A DNA stretch of 64,000 nucleotides. Source: Limnanthes douglasii subsp. nivea (Eukaryota > Streptophyta > Magnoliopsida > Brassicales > Limnanthaceae). Positions 43,991-56,900 of the stretch are shown piece after piece. The first letter of the stretch is position 1, and every line of letters starts with the position of its first letter. Both the position numbers and the translations under genes were made by a program. Under the pieces are notes generated by a model. It was not told the DNA's origin. It was given only the letters and a program-made list of their open reading frames with translations, and did no database searches. The stretch is from assembly GCA_036936605.1 (NCBI GenBank), contig JAUPFV010000004.1:64256352-64320351 (forward strand). Reading direction: 5' to 3'.

Positions 43991-46900
43991 TAGAGGTTAA
44001 AGTTGAAGTGTTTTTCAAGGCCCATAGTGTTCTGACATTCAGAGAGTTATCACAACATACAATGAAACGTGGTTTCAGAATGATTGACTATAACTATTTT
44101 ACAAAATCGTAGGTATATAACAACAATTCTCTTCTCATTTTCATCCATAAAAAATGTTTAAGTAGAGGTCACAAACATACCAATTATAGATGGCATAGAG
44201 AGAATATTGAATGTGTAACACATAAATGACTTGATTTTTTGTAAGAAATCTTATTGTCATACAAAATTACTATACAAACTACTATAGTCAAAACACCATT
44301 GTCTTAGTATATAGAATGAAAACAACAATGGCAACTGAAACTGGTATTCTTTCATATGGAATATCAACATATGAGAAAAGAATAAATGTCTAATCTAGAA
44401 GAGCTGAGCTTGATGTCATTGAATAGAATGAAGGTTAACCTAAGATCAAAATATTACAAAACTCTTACAATATATACAATTCAAAGGTCCACTTCAGAAG
44501 ATTTGAAATTGGAGACAAAGTCCTCATGATATTGTTCCTTCATATCAAAGAAAAATATATTGATAAGCTTGGGCCTAACTGAGAATGGTCATACACAATA
44601 GATGCAAAATTCAAGCCTAAAACATACAAATTAATGATAAAAACATACATTCGATTGGTATATCTGGAACACATAGAAATTAAAGCTCTAGAACTCACAA
44701 GCATGACATAAAATCAACTACTACTTCTATTATATCAATTTCATTTGCTATTTGGTTTTATTATAAAGTTTCAACTTTGGGATACAATCTTTTTATACCC
44801 CGGTAGCGCAGGAAGATATAATAAAATATCCATAATTAATAAAATATTTTTTCATTTCATCTCAAGTCTCATATAATTTATGTTGCTAAGAAATTAGGGA
44901 GTCTTTGTACTCTTAAATCAAACAAAAAATCTAAGTGTAGGATTATTCTAAATGTAGTATAAACACTTCATATATTCATTGTACAATTTGATCAAACAAA
45001 AATATAAGCATGAAATGATTCCAAATGTAATCATAAATGTATTAGAGAGTCTATGTACCCGTTAAACAATCAAATAATAATTGTGGGGTGATTCTAAATA
45101 CAATCCTAAACACTTAAGGGAACTATGAACCCTTCAAACAAACTAAAAAAAATCTAATGAGTTTCTTTAAACAAACCAAAATAAAAGTCTATAATTTCAG
45201 AATTGATCACTCTGTCTGGTGTAATAAAGTTTCAACAATACATTCCCGTTTTTTAAAAATAAATAAAAATATAAAAAACTCCAAAAAAATTATGTTCCCA
45301 ACTACTATATTCCAAGGCTATTCCCTTGAATCCAAGCAACAAATTCGCAAGTCAAAATAAAACCACAGCAATAAAAAATATAGACGTATATTATTTTGAA
45401 CAATATAGAAGTTGAAAAGGGGAATCCATTCAAAAATTACCCAAGTTATCTACAGATCTTTGTTCAAATTATTTGGTTTATAGAAAAACAAGTACAAAAA
45501 TATAAAAATAAATAAATTTAAGTTTTATTAACAAATATAATGACTCTTATAAAGATCGTATTTTTTAACAGATGGAAGAACATCAATACCATTGACTCAA
45601 TTGGTATAAGTTGGATCACGTATACATTCTACTGAATCATAACGGTAACCTCACTTCCAACATCCAAAAGAGAAAGCCTCTAAAACATCAGCAAAGGTTA
45701 ATTGAGGATGCTTAGAGATATTTTGAGTTTCGGTCTCAAGTAATAGTGAAAATTTTTATATCCACATTTTACAGAATCCACGAGGCATCTATCTTCACTA
45801 GGGTAACTCTTACATTAAATATGTTATGGTCTACATTCAACCAAGACATATAACCAAAAATAATCGAATTCAACTTCTCAAAATTCTCAATGGATGACAA
45901 GCACTAACTTTTCTTTTGCAACATCTACAGAATTGTAAATAATTGTTTACTAACGTTCTTCCATATACTTTACAAGTTCAACATGATGAAGACACTCAAA
46001 CCCATTATTTTCACTAAATTGTCTCTCTCATTGTGCTCATCCTCCACAATACTTTGTAACTCTTCCCTTATTTTACGCTAATCCTCTATATTATTCAACA
46101 TTTATTCTTTTCTGTTTACCCTTAGTTTCCATAATATAAAGAAGTTTTTCATTTGGCTTATGTTCAACATACCTTAAATCTTTTACAACCATATCTCCTA
46201 ACTTGTTCAAAAGTGTTGTAATAGACATATCATGGACATCTAAGGAATTTTTAAATCATCTTATAATATTTTGAGAACTAGTCAAATCCTTTTGTGATGC
46301 AATACGTTTTTCTTTCACAAAGTCTATATCAACTTTCAAAAGTTTTGCAGCTTCAGACTTAGTATGGATATCATCATGCACATATTTTTTATTTTCAGTA
46401 AAAATATATCTCAACTAAAGGCTGAAGATCAAGAATAACTGGAACATAACTTTAGTAAGACCGATGTACACGTATAAAAACTACTAAAGATATACTATAA
46501 ATAAAAATAAGATTCAGTAAAGTATATAAATATATAAGTTATAAATAAACGAGTAAGAAAGACTTACTTCAACAATTAGTTCAAGTTGTCTCTTGGTGGT
46601 ACCTTCTAAATATTGGCTAAAATCTTCTAAATTTAGCTTAAATGAAAAATATTAACTGAAGCACCATGAGAAGTATGAGAAAATTGATAATCATCAATCA
46701 TTTTATCATTAATGGCATCCTTATGCATTGTTTCATTATAACATTTGACAACATCAACAAATTTGGTAGTAATATTTGAGGCTAGATAAATTCAATTATA
46801 TATGGTTGGAACTGCAGTCTCATATATTTTCTTGTTACAAACACACTCATAAGTTTTTACTTTCTTTGTTTTGGACCCCTCGATAAAGTCCATATTTCAT

Positions 46901-47600
46901 CATTTCAATCTTTTCTTTTCTTAAAAGTGACGATATATTTTAATCATCAATTCTATTATATTAAGAACTACCAGACGCATGAGAGATTCAATCAATAGTT
47001 TTTCTTTTATTTCTTAACATGATGAAAAATATTCTCAACAACACGAGAAGCATCCTTAAACATGACAATCAAAATATTTAGAGCATAAACCTTAGCAGCA
47101 CCAACTAGAATTTTCAAAACAAAAGCAACAAAAATAAGGACATCAACAAATGAAGGCTTCAAATAATATACAGTTTATATGAGAAGTTATTGTTGTAACT
47201 TTTGGGTTGACAAGTTTGACCTTCAGATCATTTACTTGAGATTCAACAACCTTGGTGGGGATGATCAGAAACTTGGTCAGAAGGTTGGTTACCAGTTTTC
47301 ATCTTCGACACTTCAGATTAACTCTTTGTTGCTTGAGTAGATATAGTCGTGAGAATTGTGGCCTTTTGCTCATATCATTTGAATTTAGAGGTTCTTAAAA
47401 TAGAACATTTAGTATAATTTTTATTCATCTTAAAATCAACAATATTAGACTAAGAAAATTGGGAGAAGCAGAAGCAAACATTGTCCTAGTATTAATCATT
47501 ATAACCTTAGATGATGATAGCCACAATCTCATTCATGATCTCAGTTGGTATGCCCGAGATATTAGAGGCAACATATCGAGCACTAGATTGTTAATGGTTT
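43991..47600 (+). mobile_element. Element C: old Tat-like remnant
   Basis: The plus strand at about 44150-44710 encodes an integrase C-terminus: RRFEIGDKVLMILFLHIKEK (44498 on), then DKLGPN, a stop, and LVYLEHIEIKAL, aligning with FKVGDKVLRKVFLHTKDKRL of B. Further on, the minus strand at about 45540-47500 encodes broken coiled-coil protein, e.g. KSEAAKLLKVDIDFVKEKRI and SITTLLNKLGDMVVKDLRYV near 46400-46150, and ETETQNISKHPQLTFADVLE near 45740. Integrase on one strand followed by a coiled-coil ORF on the other is the Tat plan. LTRs are not recognisable. Far more decayed than A, B or X. Confidence 0.5.
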
Positions 47601-48630
47601 TAGAGAACCGATAACCAAACCGAATCTAATAATCGAAAGATATAAGGAATCAAACTAGTAAGTTTTGTTTAGAATCAAACTGATAAAACTAGTAGAAGCG
47701 ATTCAGAACAAAACCGATAAAATCGGTAAATCGATAAAATTGATACATAATCGAACAAATAAAAATGTTATACATGATTATTCGGGTAGAATTATATGAA
47801 AAATAACAACTTTAAGCCTTTAACCAACACTAATATAAATATTTAATGGCTAACGAATTAGATAACTTCATTAAAGTGCTTATACCTCGATCAATATAAA
47901 GCTAAAAAGTAAGAATATGTATCACACTTTATAGTAGAATAACAAAATTATAAGTAGCAACCAAATATTATTCATGAAATTTAGCAAAATTTATAACCTA
48001 TAACAAAGGCAAACCTAATAAAGAAGAGTTGGTTCAGTTGTTGAAACAAATCCAAGAGTCAACTAGGGTTGCAACACAAAAAATAATCTTTAGATAAACA
48101 TTTGCAAGTAAGGGTAGCAGACCATCAAAGTTTCAACAACACTAAATAACTTCGAAAAATGAAATTTTTTTATACAAGTTTAATTTTTTAAAAATGATAA
48201 TCCAAAAAATTAAACCATTCGATTAAAAAGAATAAGTATTTTTTTAAAAAAATTTAACAACACGACCAATAATAATAATTTACAAAGAAAAATAATTCAA
48301 AGACATATACTAAAATTAACTCAAATTTGCTAAATCTTAGATCTTTATATAGAATATTAGTCACTAAATTATTTGAAATAATCTAGATTATATATTTAAA
48401 GCTACTAATATAACAATATCAATTTTCATAACTATATAAAGATACATAAAAAATGAAAAAGTCATACATACAATAAAAATGCAATCTAACCTTATCCCAC
48501 AATCGTAAAGAAGAAAAATATTGTTAACAAAAGTTACTATAAATACGCACGATATAATTTATATCGTATCTTATCCCACATCGTAAGGAAATAAAAACTA
48601 ATGTTACAAACAAGTCTATAAATAGAGATT
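47601..48630. other. AT-rich spacer with ACCGATAA-rich patch
   Basis: The patch at about 47590-47770 repeats ACCGATAAAA/ATCGATAAAA-like motifs, reminiscent of decayed hAT-type element ends. The rest is very AT-rich with no gene seen. Confidence 0.4.
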
Positions 48631-48638
48631 GTTACATA

Positions 48639-49344
48639 TAGGCATGAACATTTTAGCCTAAACCGAAAGAACCGAATCGAAAAAACATAACCGAACCGAA
48701 ACAGATTTGGTTCTTTTATAATACCCGAATGGTTCCAGTTATCAATTACCCACGGTTCTTGGAACCGAACCGAAGAACCGTTAGGAACTGAACCTATGTA
48801 TTAACCCTTAATTTTGATTTTTTTGATTTTTTTTTCAAAGTTAGATTCCTCTAAATCTTAATTATGTTCTCTTTAATAAATAATTACATAGCTCTAAATC
48901 TTATTTTTTTAATAAATAATTACATAGTTAATTTAAAGTGACGACATACTATTATGTGTATAAACAAAATAACAAATTATGTACATTTATATAATCTAAT
49001 AAACTTGACATCATCTCTCAATTTTCTTTATATTACTAATATTATTCTTTAATATATATTAATTTTGAATATTTCTCATATTTAGTATTTTTTTTTCAAT
49101 CTAACATAATTTTATTGTTTTAAAGTGTAAAAAGAGTTTTATATATGTTGATATTGCAAAACATTTAAAGTATCCAAAACTACCCGATTGGAATCGAGTT
49201 AAGTACCCATACCGAACCGAACTAAGAAGAACCGAACCGAACCGAAATTTATTCGGTTCCTAAATGGGTACTAGTTTTGAAGAGCCGAAAGAACTGATAA
49301 CCGAAAGAACCGAACCGAACCAAAAAACTGAATGCCCATGTCTA
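48639..49344. mobile_element. Non-autonomous hAT-like element
   Basis: 706 bp. The left end TAGGCATGAACATT and the inverted right end TAGACATGGGCATT form imperfect terminal inverted repeats. The element is flanked by a perfect 8-bp duplication GTTACATA (48631-48638 and 49345-49352), the size made by hAT transposases. Both ends are rich in ACCGA/ACCGAACCG tracts and the middle is AT-rich without an ORF, as in plant hAT miniature elements. Confidence 0.85.
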
Positions 49345-49352
49345 GTTACATA

Positions 49353-52014
49353 CCTAATAAATTAATCAGTTTAATATTTTATAATTTGAATAAGAGGACC
49401 AGATCAAGTTCTCCATTTGAATAATATTTCTGGATCAGACCAATCTGAATTTTGGACTGAAACAAAACTAGAACAGATTGAACCAAATTGTTTCTTACTA
49501 TTTGCTTCTGTAAACTGAAACAAAAAATATTATCGGGTTGGTTCGATAAAGCTAGTGGTCCAACTCGGTTTAGTAAAAAACTGGACTGTATCAGACCGGT
49601 AACAACCTTATCTAGCATGAGTATGACATAACTTAGAAGATAAGAAACTATTCACCACCATACTTATTTGGTACTTGTTGTGTTATTGATCATCGAACTT
49701 AATTCTCAAATTTTTCACAATAAGTATGTAAAATAGCTGAATAAAACTAAGCTTTTTGAATAAAGAAACATTTAAACAAATAAAAAAAATAAAGTAAAAG
49801 AAAAATACTAATTATATGTTTTCAAACACCGATAAACATGTTTCTTCTTATTCCATCGTGTTTCTCATATGTCAGAGCTATAAATAAAATATCTTTCCAC
49901 GTATTGTTATGATTACGAAAGTTATTCAAAATCACTAAGATTTTATACATTATTAGATATTAGTAAGAGATTTGCATCATGCTATTAATGGTGTCCAATA
50001 CTATAAAATATACAATGCAAGCAAATATAATATATAGTCAATACACGATAATCGATGACATCGACGTTCTCCACCTATTGAAAACCAAATGGTTATGAAA
50101 CATACGAGTCTTCTTGAATAAAGACCACAAGTCATCACAAAATAGGAACTGAAGTCCACTGTCAAATAAGAAGACAAAAACCATTATCAGAAGTTTCTTA
50201 TGACTTAGGAAGCCAAATTTTAATGTTAGTTGGGATTCTCCATTCCAACATCTTAATGGGAAAATCTGATGGTTTAAGGTATATATATGTTTATATACTT
50301 ATACAGAGCAGTTGTTCATAAAAAAAAATTTATTCTTATAGACAAGCGAGCATCCTCTTTAACCATCAGAGACTTTTCACTATTTAATTTAACCAAAGTA
50401 TAAGAGGATAAATTTTTAGTCCACTTGGAAGGAACTTTAATTAATACATTTTCTCATGTCAATAAAACCAAAGAATGGATAAACATGAATACATGGGTGT
50501 TATGTGCCAAAGGGCTCGAAACAAAGCTATTGTATCCAAAAGTTGAACTTCAAAAACAAGATTACCAAGAGTTTTGCAAGATTCCACAGATCCATCACTG
50601 AACCATTGTTTTCATCACACGTACTTTAATATGGAACCCTAAAATTTAGGATGCATGTATGATTATAACTATATGAAAATTCTTCTTCTTTAACATGAAT
50701 ATGAGGATTCATCATTCTTACCACCTTTAGAGAAAAAAAGAAAATAAAGCTTGATCAACTAGAAGGATCATGGAATTCTAAAGTAACAAACTTAAAGCAA
50801 AAATGAAGAAGAAATAAGAATGCGAACAAAAAAACTTCAATAAAAGAAAAATGGTGAAACTCTTAGGAAATAATTAAATGAATAAGAACAAATGTATTTA
50901 AAGAAGATGTTAGTTAATCACAACTTTTTTTTATAAATAAATGGTTCATATTATTTTGCAGAAAATAGACTATGATTCAATTGGATTTGATGGCTATAAA
51001 GTGATAAGCTGGGGAGGAATCACCATACGTGATAAAATAATAACACATATTTGCGCTTGCGATACATGTAATCTAACTCTATATATTTTGATCACGTGCA
51101 CATCAAACTTCTCATTAGTGAATTAATTCAACACTATTTATGAATTTACAAAAGAAAAAGTTTAAGTCAAACAAGAGCATGCATATTATCAGCTTTGGCA
51201 ATGTCGTTTCACTACTAAAGAAAGCCTGAGATACTCTTAAATGTTAAGTCTCATATTACATATGAAATAAACTATACAACATCAACTAATACTCATTTCT
51301 TCATAATTTGAAAGGACTAAGAATGCTACTCTTATCCTTACACATGCAACCCAAAACAATTTTTCAAAGAATTTTTTCTCAACTTCATGGCAGTCTTAAA
51401 TTTTACAATTTTTTTTATGTTTATGAGATAAGTAAAAAAAACATAAGAAATACTATTTATACTTGTACTTTTTTATTTTGGTAAAATAATTTTTTTATCG
51501 TAAAAATAAGCTTGATCCGCCGAAAAAGTTTTTTTAATGAGGCAAATATAAGATCGAAAAATCTTAAGACTCTCATGAGTCCAACCATATTTGGCTTAAT
51601 AGCTCGGCTCGACAGATACTAACAACATATATAAAAAAAACTTTGATCATGTATAAAATGTAAGGGCATGACCTTTCAACTTTAAAATTGTGAGTCACAT
51701 AAGATTTGATAGAACTACACCCAAATACTAACAACATATATAAAAAAACTTAAAATTCTAGTCATTCTCTGATTCTCTAACAATGACTGAGGGAACTATT
51801 GATAAATATATAAAATGTAAGGGCTAAAGCCCATTCAAAGTTTATATGTATATAGTAAGAATTTTGGTCGAACTCAAATATGTAAACCTAAGACCATAAG
51901 ATTCAAAATGTAATCCCGTAACAACTCCGATTCAAATTCCTTTCTATAAATATAACAAAATTCTCATTCTAAAAATCATTGGTTTTTTAAGCTAAAATAT
52001 TTTCAATACTAGAT
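49353..52014. other. AT-rich spacer
   Basis: 2.7 kb without a recognisable gene. A patch at about 49380-49620 has ACTGGAC, ACCGGT and AACCGG motifs like decayed inverted-repeat elements. A small open frame at 50941-51126 follows a TTTTGCAG acceptor-like site but matches nothing I know. Confidence 0.5.
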
Positions 52015-52019
52015 ATAAG

Positions 52020-52138
52020 TGTTAGAGATATAAGGCATATACTCATTATACTTTTTGTAATTGGTACGCTTTCTAAATAATAAACCCTATTCGTTTTTTT
52101 GTTTCTCTAGTTATTTTTATTTATTTTATATTTTTAAA
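52020..52138 (+). repeat. 5' LTR of the TRIM
   Basis: Starts TGTTAGAGATATAAGGC and ends TTTTTAAA. Holds a telo-box-like AAACCCTA at 52082-52089. Similar to the right LTR over its full length. Confidence 0.85.
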
Positions 52139-52190
52139 GGGGTATCAGAGAGCAAGTTTATATCTTGAAGCTTTTGTGTCTTCCGCTGTG

Positions 52191-52221
52191 CCGGTGGGCA
52201 GTTGTTTTAGCTGTCCACCGG
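52191..52221 (+). other. Hairpin behind the TRIM primer-binding site
   Basis: Arms CCGGTGGGCAG (52191-52201) and CTGTCCACCGG (52211-52221) pair over 11 positions (one G-U in RNA) around a 9-base loop. The hairpin sits 40 bases past the primer-binding site, where LTR elements usually keep packaging or dimerisation signals. It stands out in an otherwise AT-rich region. Confidence 0.7.
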
Positions 52222-52439
52222 AAGAAAAAAAGTAAAAATTTTAGGTTTTCAAATCTAGTGTATGCAGTAACAATCGACAGACCTGATCGAGAGATAAACT
52301 CTGTCTATTTTTGCTGCATTTTAGAAAGTGGGTTCAAGACATCGAATATTTCGATCTGACTGGTTGGAATATGATTCAGTGCTACAGTTCAGGAGAAATC
52401 GCTATTGGAACAATGCATATTTTTGTTGGTAAAATCGTA

Positions 52440-52930
52440 TATTCAATTTTGATTTTGATTGGAAATTAGATTTGAATTTGGATTTAGCATTGAATTTAGT
52501 TTTGGATTTGGATTTGGTATTTGAATTTGACATTCAGATTTCGTTTGGATTTTGTTTGGGTATTTGGCATTCAGATATCGTTTGGATTTTGTTTGGGTAT
52601 TTGGCGTTGAGATTTCATTTTGATTTGTTTGGTGTTTAGATTTTGTTCTTCGTTTAGATTCGTTTGGCTTTGTTTGGATTCGTTTTGTGTTTAGATTTCG
52701 TTTGGATTAGTTTGGAGTTTCGAGATTGGAGTTCGGATTTTGAAGAATAAAGAATGAAGATTGAAGTTTAGAGTTTGGATATTGGAGTTTTGAGATTGGA
52801 GATCAGAGATTGAAGATGAGAGACTAGAGTTTGAAGATTGAAGTTCGATTTTGGGTTTTGACGTTTCGACTTTGATTTTGAAGTTTTGTTTTAATGGCTT
52901 TCGATTATGGTTTTGAAGTTTGGTGTTTTG
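52440..52930 (+). repeat. TTTGGATTT-type minisatellite inside the TRIM
   Basis: Degenerate repeats of GATTTGGATTT / CGTTTGGATTTTGTTTGGG / TTTGGCATTCAGAT, including a 40-bp block repeated in close succession around 52535-52610, and then GATTGGAGTT-type repeats. No coding potential. Confidence 0.7.
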
Positions 52931-53008
52931 TTTTTGCTAAAATTTTGGTATTTATTTTGTGTAACAAACTCACAATGCAAGAATTAGCATTGCGAGTTTG
53001 AGAGAGGG

Positions 53009-53127
53009 CATTAGAGATATAAGGCTTAGGCTCATTATACTTTATGTACTTGACACACTTTCTAAATAATAAACCCTACTTGTCTTTTTATTTCTCTAGT
53101 CGTCTTTCTTTCTTTTACGTTTCTACA
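53009..53127 (+). repeat. 3' LTR of the TRIM
   Basis: Starts CATTAGAGATATAAGGC (the first two bases changed from TG), ends TTTCTACA, and carries AAACCCTA at 53071-53078. Equal in length to the left LTR but clearly diverged, so the insertion is not recent. Confidence 0.83.
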
Positions 53128-53132
53128 ATAAA

Positions 53133-53918
53133 AACTTCTCTAGTAATTCAAGTATTCTAATTTTTATTTTATTTTAGTGGTATTCATATTTGTTTTCCTC
53201 CGCGAACATTTATTTGATCATGATCTTTAACAATTTTCATTTTAGCAATCTTTAACTATTATTATAAAAGTATTGGTCGGTTAACTATCAGTTGTCGCTA
53301 TAAAATTTTCGACCAGTTTTTAAATTTGATTATATTACCATTCACTTCACTGAAAAATATCCAACCACACATATCTTCCATCAATAAAAAATTCAAACTA
53401 AAATAAAATTCAAACTAAAATAAAATTTAAACAGACCATAATTATTAGTAGTGAAAATATAATACTGCTAATGTTTTCTTTATCAACATATACAAACCAT
53501 TTAAAAGATTATGAATTTGTTACCATTTGCCTTAAATGAATATGAACTTTGACACAAATACTTCATGTTTTCACATAAACACATCTGATCTTATAAAAAA
53601 AAATCCAAAAACTAGTTCACAAAATGGTAAGATCATCAAATCTATGTATTTTTATGAACATTTTAACTACATATATCATACGGGATTTTAGTAAAAGAGA
53701 AAGTTCATATAGCTGCTCCCCTTCAATGTACCAACCCGTATACCCAACTCGATACGGCGGCGTACGCTACACCCTTGACTGAAACTTGACTTTTACATCC
53801 TAAAACCCCAACGAGGCCAAACGGCCGATCTTCCCCAACTTCAAAGTGAGTAACTGCATCACAAAAGACCGATCATCAACAATAATCACCGATCATCCCA
53901 TCATCACTCTCTCTAGAA
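53133..53918. other. Upstream region of the coiled-coil protein gene
   Basis: AT-rich up to about 53700, then higher GC next to the gene, with CTCTCTCTAG just before the start codon. The promoter and 5' UTR should be here, but I cannot place a TATA box with confidence. Confidence 0.5.
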
Positions 53919-56900
53919 ATGTCGTGGCTGAGGACGGCGGTGAACAAAGCGGTGGAGGTAGGGAATAAGAACAACATCACTCGCACCGTCAAGAACTACG
54001 CCGATTCCGTCGTTTTACATGCCGGCCATGCCGTTGCCGAAGGAGCCAAACTCCTTCAAGATCGTATCGTAATTTCTTTCTTCTTTTTACTAACTTCACT
54101 TTTGTATGCTAATTTCAACGTTTATTCAATCTCCATTTCAGTGCTTAAAATCATCCATCACTAACTGCGTTTCTTAACTTTGCGAAGATATAGATAGAAA
54201 TCAATCATATAAGCGTCTTTTTCTATTTGTCGATCTTGTAAGCCTTTGCCTAGATTATTTTTAAATTTAATTTAACGATCATAGGGTTTGATTCGCTCTT
54301 TTATTCAACTCGCAATAAGGAAACCTTGAGGCTTGTAATTGTGTTAAGTTGTAAGTGGCTTATGTTATTATAATAGCTAATTTTTTTTATAGAAACAAGT
54401 ACATTTATAATTATCAGTCGTATAATGTAGTAAAGGTGTGAATGTCTATAGGGCAATCGGAATTACAAGAGCATCAAACAAACCATTCGGAGGCTGGAGG
54501 AAGCAGCGATCTCCTGTAGGGGGGCTGAGAGAGCAATGCTGCTCGCAAGATGGTTAGCTGTACTTAAAGAAATCGATCGCCTAAGTGGGAGTTCTACAGA
54601 GAATAAAGACAAGAAGCACGACCAACACGTTCCCACTGATGAAGCCAAAAGACCATCATTGGTGAGCTGATCCTCTGTATTGTATCTTATCTCACGTCTT
54701 CATTATATGGCTCTAGATTTGAACTCCAATACCATGGCTGTACTTGTGTTTTATAAGAGAACCATAGTTCAAAGTTGATACGAACCAAACCAACTTTAGT
54801 TGTATAATACAGTTTTGTTATACGGTCTTCTGCTTTTGGTCACTTTCCTGGGTTAATTAATTCATAATTACTGCTTTATTTAGATAAACTTCTTGAAATT
54901 TACCTGCCAAAGTTGCATTTTTGTTGTATCTATTTTGCTTGTTGCTTATACCTTGTAATTCTGTCTAGGTATTATATTATGATCCTGATGCTGGGGGTGA
55001 AGTACTCAATTTTCGTGAGGTTTTCCTACAAAGTCAGGCACTGGAGGGCATAGTATTATCCATGGTATGCTAAAATGAATAAATTTAGAGGATTGTCTTA
55101 CATGCATGACATGGTCATGCTTAGTCATGAGAAAAGTAAGTATTGTCCCATTATATTCCAAGCCTTAGGTGATTTGTAAAAGGATCTTGATAGATCTTGT
55201 TCTGTAATGTTCATATCTTAGGCTACTTCATTTAATATATGAAACTTAAGACTTACCATTTAAATGTAAAGCTGATACACAAACGAGCAATTGGTATAAT
55301 ATGATAAGAAATAAACAGCATATGTACATAGTAGATATTGGCAGGCTGGCTTTAGCTGCCTGTATTTCACCCATTCTAGAAGAGTTGGTAATCCCTGGAA
55401 AACTTTAATCTCATTGAAGTATCTATTTGTAAGCATTTTAGGTTTGAATCAGAAGGTCCCATATAATACTAATTATATTCTACTGGCTATAACTGTAATA
55501 CATGAAGAAAACAAGGTTCTTTGGAATTCATCCCAGCTATTTAACTATTAACAAGATGTAAATGCAGTGGTCCTTGCATATTTAAACTCACACAAATTGG
55601 GAGTCTGGAGAATTTTGTTTTAACTGATGTGTGGTTTTATCTGTTCATTTTTGTTATCAAAGAACTAGTTGGTTTGACTAAATAAGGAAGTGAAAATGAA
55701 TAAATGGCAATCGAAAATATAGATTTAAAAGGACTCAGTCATATGAAGAGATAGACACTGTCGCATGAATAGCTTCAAGATGATGGAAAATTTACCTAAA
55801 AGATTGTTGTGTTGGAAGATATGTAATTTGTTTTTGATGGCGAAGGAGAATTTTTTCGTAGAGGGATGTGAACAATGAGTTTTTGTGTTCTGGGGATTCA
55901 GGTTATCATATTTTAGTGCATTTGAACTAGCCATAAAATCCCCATGGTGTGTGTCTCCCTGCATTGCTAAATACTTTTCTCCACCATGTTCCCAGCATTA
56001 GTTTTAGCCTGGCTGTTTGAGAGTCTAAAGAGTCATCAGTTCCACTTTTGTCTTCTCCTCACCCACCCGCCATGTGGCAGCAAATACGGATGCTACACAC
56101 CAGCACCATTGGGGTGACTAAAGTTAAATGTTGCGAGCATAAATGGCTCGTATAAAGCTAGGCAGGCTTCTTACTATATCAACCTAAGATTTTGAAGACT
56201 GATATAGTAGTTTGTTTTATGGGTGAAGTAATCAGCTTAGTGAACCAGAGAAATTTAAAATTTGTGATTTTGGAAGTTGACCACAAGTTAACTCTCTCTA
56301 TGACTCAGATTCTCGAAGTTCCAAGTGGTGAAGAAATTTCTCTACTCTTGGAGATATTTGGGTGAGTGCGCAGGTTGTTAGGCTTAATTTTGTTGTTGTT
56401 AGGTGTATTGTCAAGGCACTGAATACCTATTTGATGTGATGCCAAAACACAGACATTCTTCCTGCTACCAAAAAATTCAGTTAATTGTATTGATATCAAG
56501 GGAAATATATCTGTACCGTACACTGATTTTTTATTAAAGAATAATAAAATTGCTTGCAGGTACTGTCTTCGTGGTGGAAAGGAAGTTCATAACGCTATAG
56601 TTAACAGTATACAGGATCTCGCCACTGTATTTTCTAGCTACCAAGACGAAGTGTTGGTAAAGTTGTGAATAACAGTATACACTTCTGAGTTAGTACTTGA
56701 TTGAAGTCACAAATTGGACCCGGTTTTTACTTCTCTTCTGTTATTGGTTGTCAATTTATATAGGTTAAGAGGGAAGAATTACTCCAATTTGCTCAAGGTG
56801 CTGTTACAGGGTTAAAGATCAATGGTGAAATATTAAGGTACACCTTTACCTAAAGCTATTTTCTAGTTCCTCTCTAAGGCTGATTCTCCTACATTTTCGT

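Larger units (their letters stand above)
52020..53127 (+). mobile_element. TRIM (terminal-repeat retrotransposon in miniature)
   Basis: 1108 bp with two 119-bp LTRs (52020-52138, 53009-53127), a primer-binding site GGGTATCAGAGA at 52140-52151 (initiator methionine tRNA type, first base changed) and a purine run GAGAGAGGG before the right LTR. It has no pol genes. Flanking 5-mers ATAAG (52015-52019) and ATAAA (53128-53132) fit a target duplication with one change. The orientation is plus. It would need proteins from a full copia-type element to move. Confidence 0.88.

Noticed and set aside
50941..51126. Small gene with YDSIGFDGYKVISWGG
   Set aside because: 61 codons, no matching neighbours or known motif, AT-rich surroundings; a preceding CAG looks like an acceptor but no donor or upstream exon is seen.
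52140..52151. tRNA gene fragment
   Set aside because: GGTATCAGAG is the primer-binding site next to a matched LTR pair; there is no tRNA-like fold around it.
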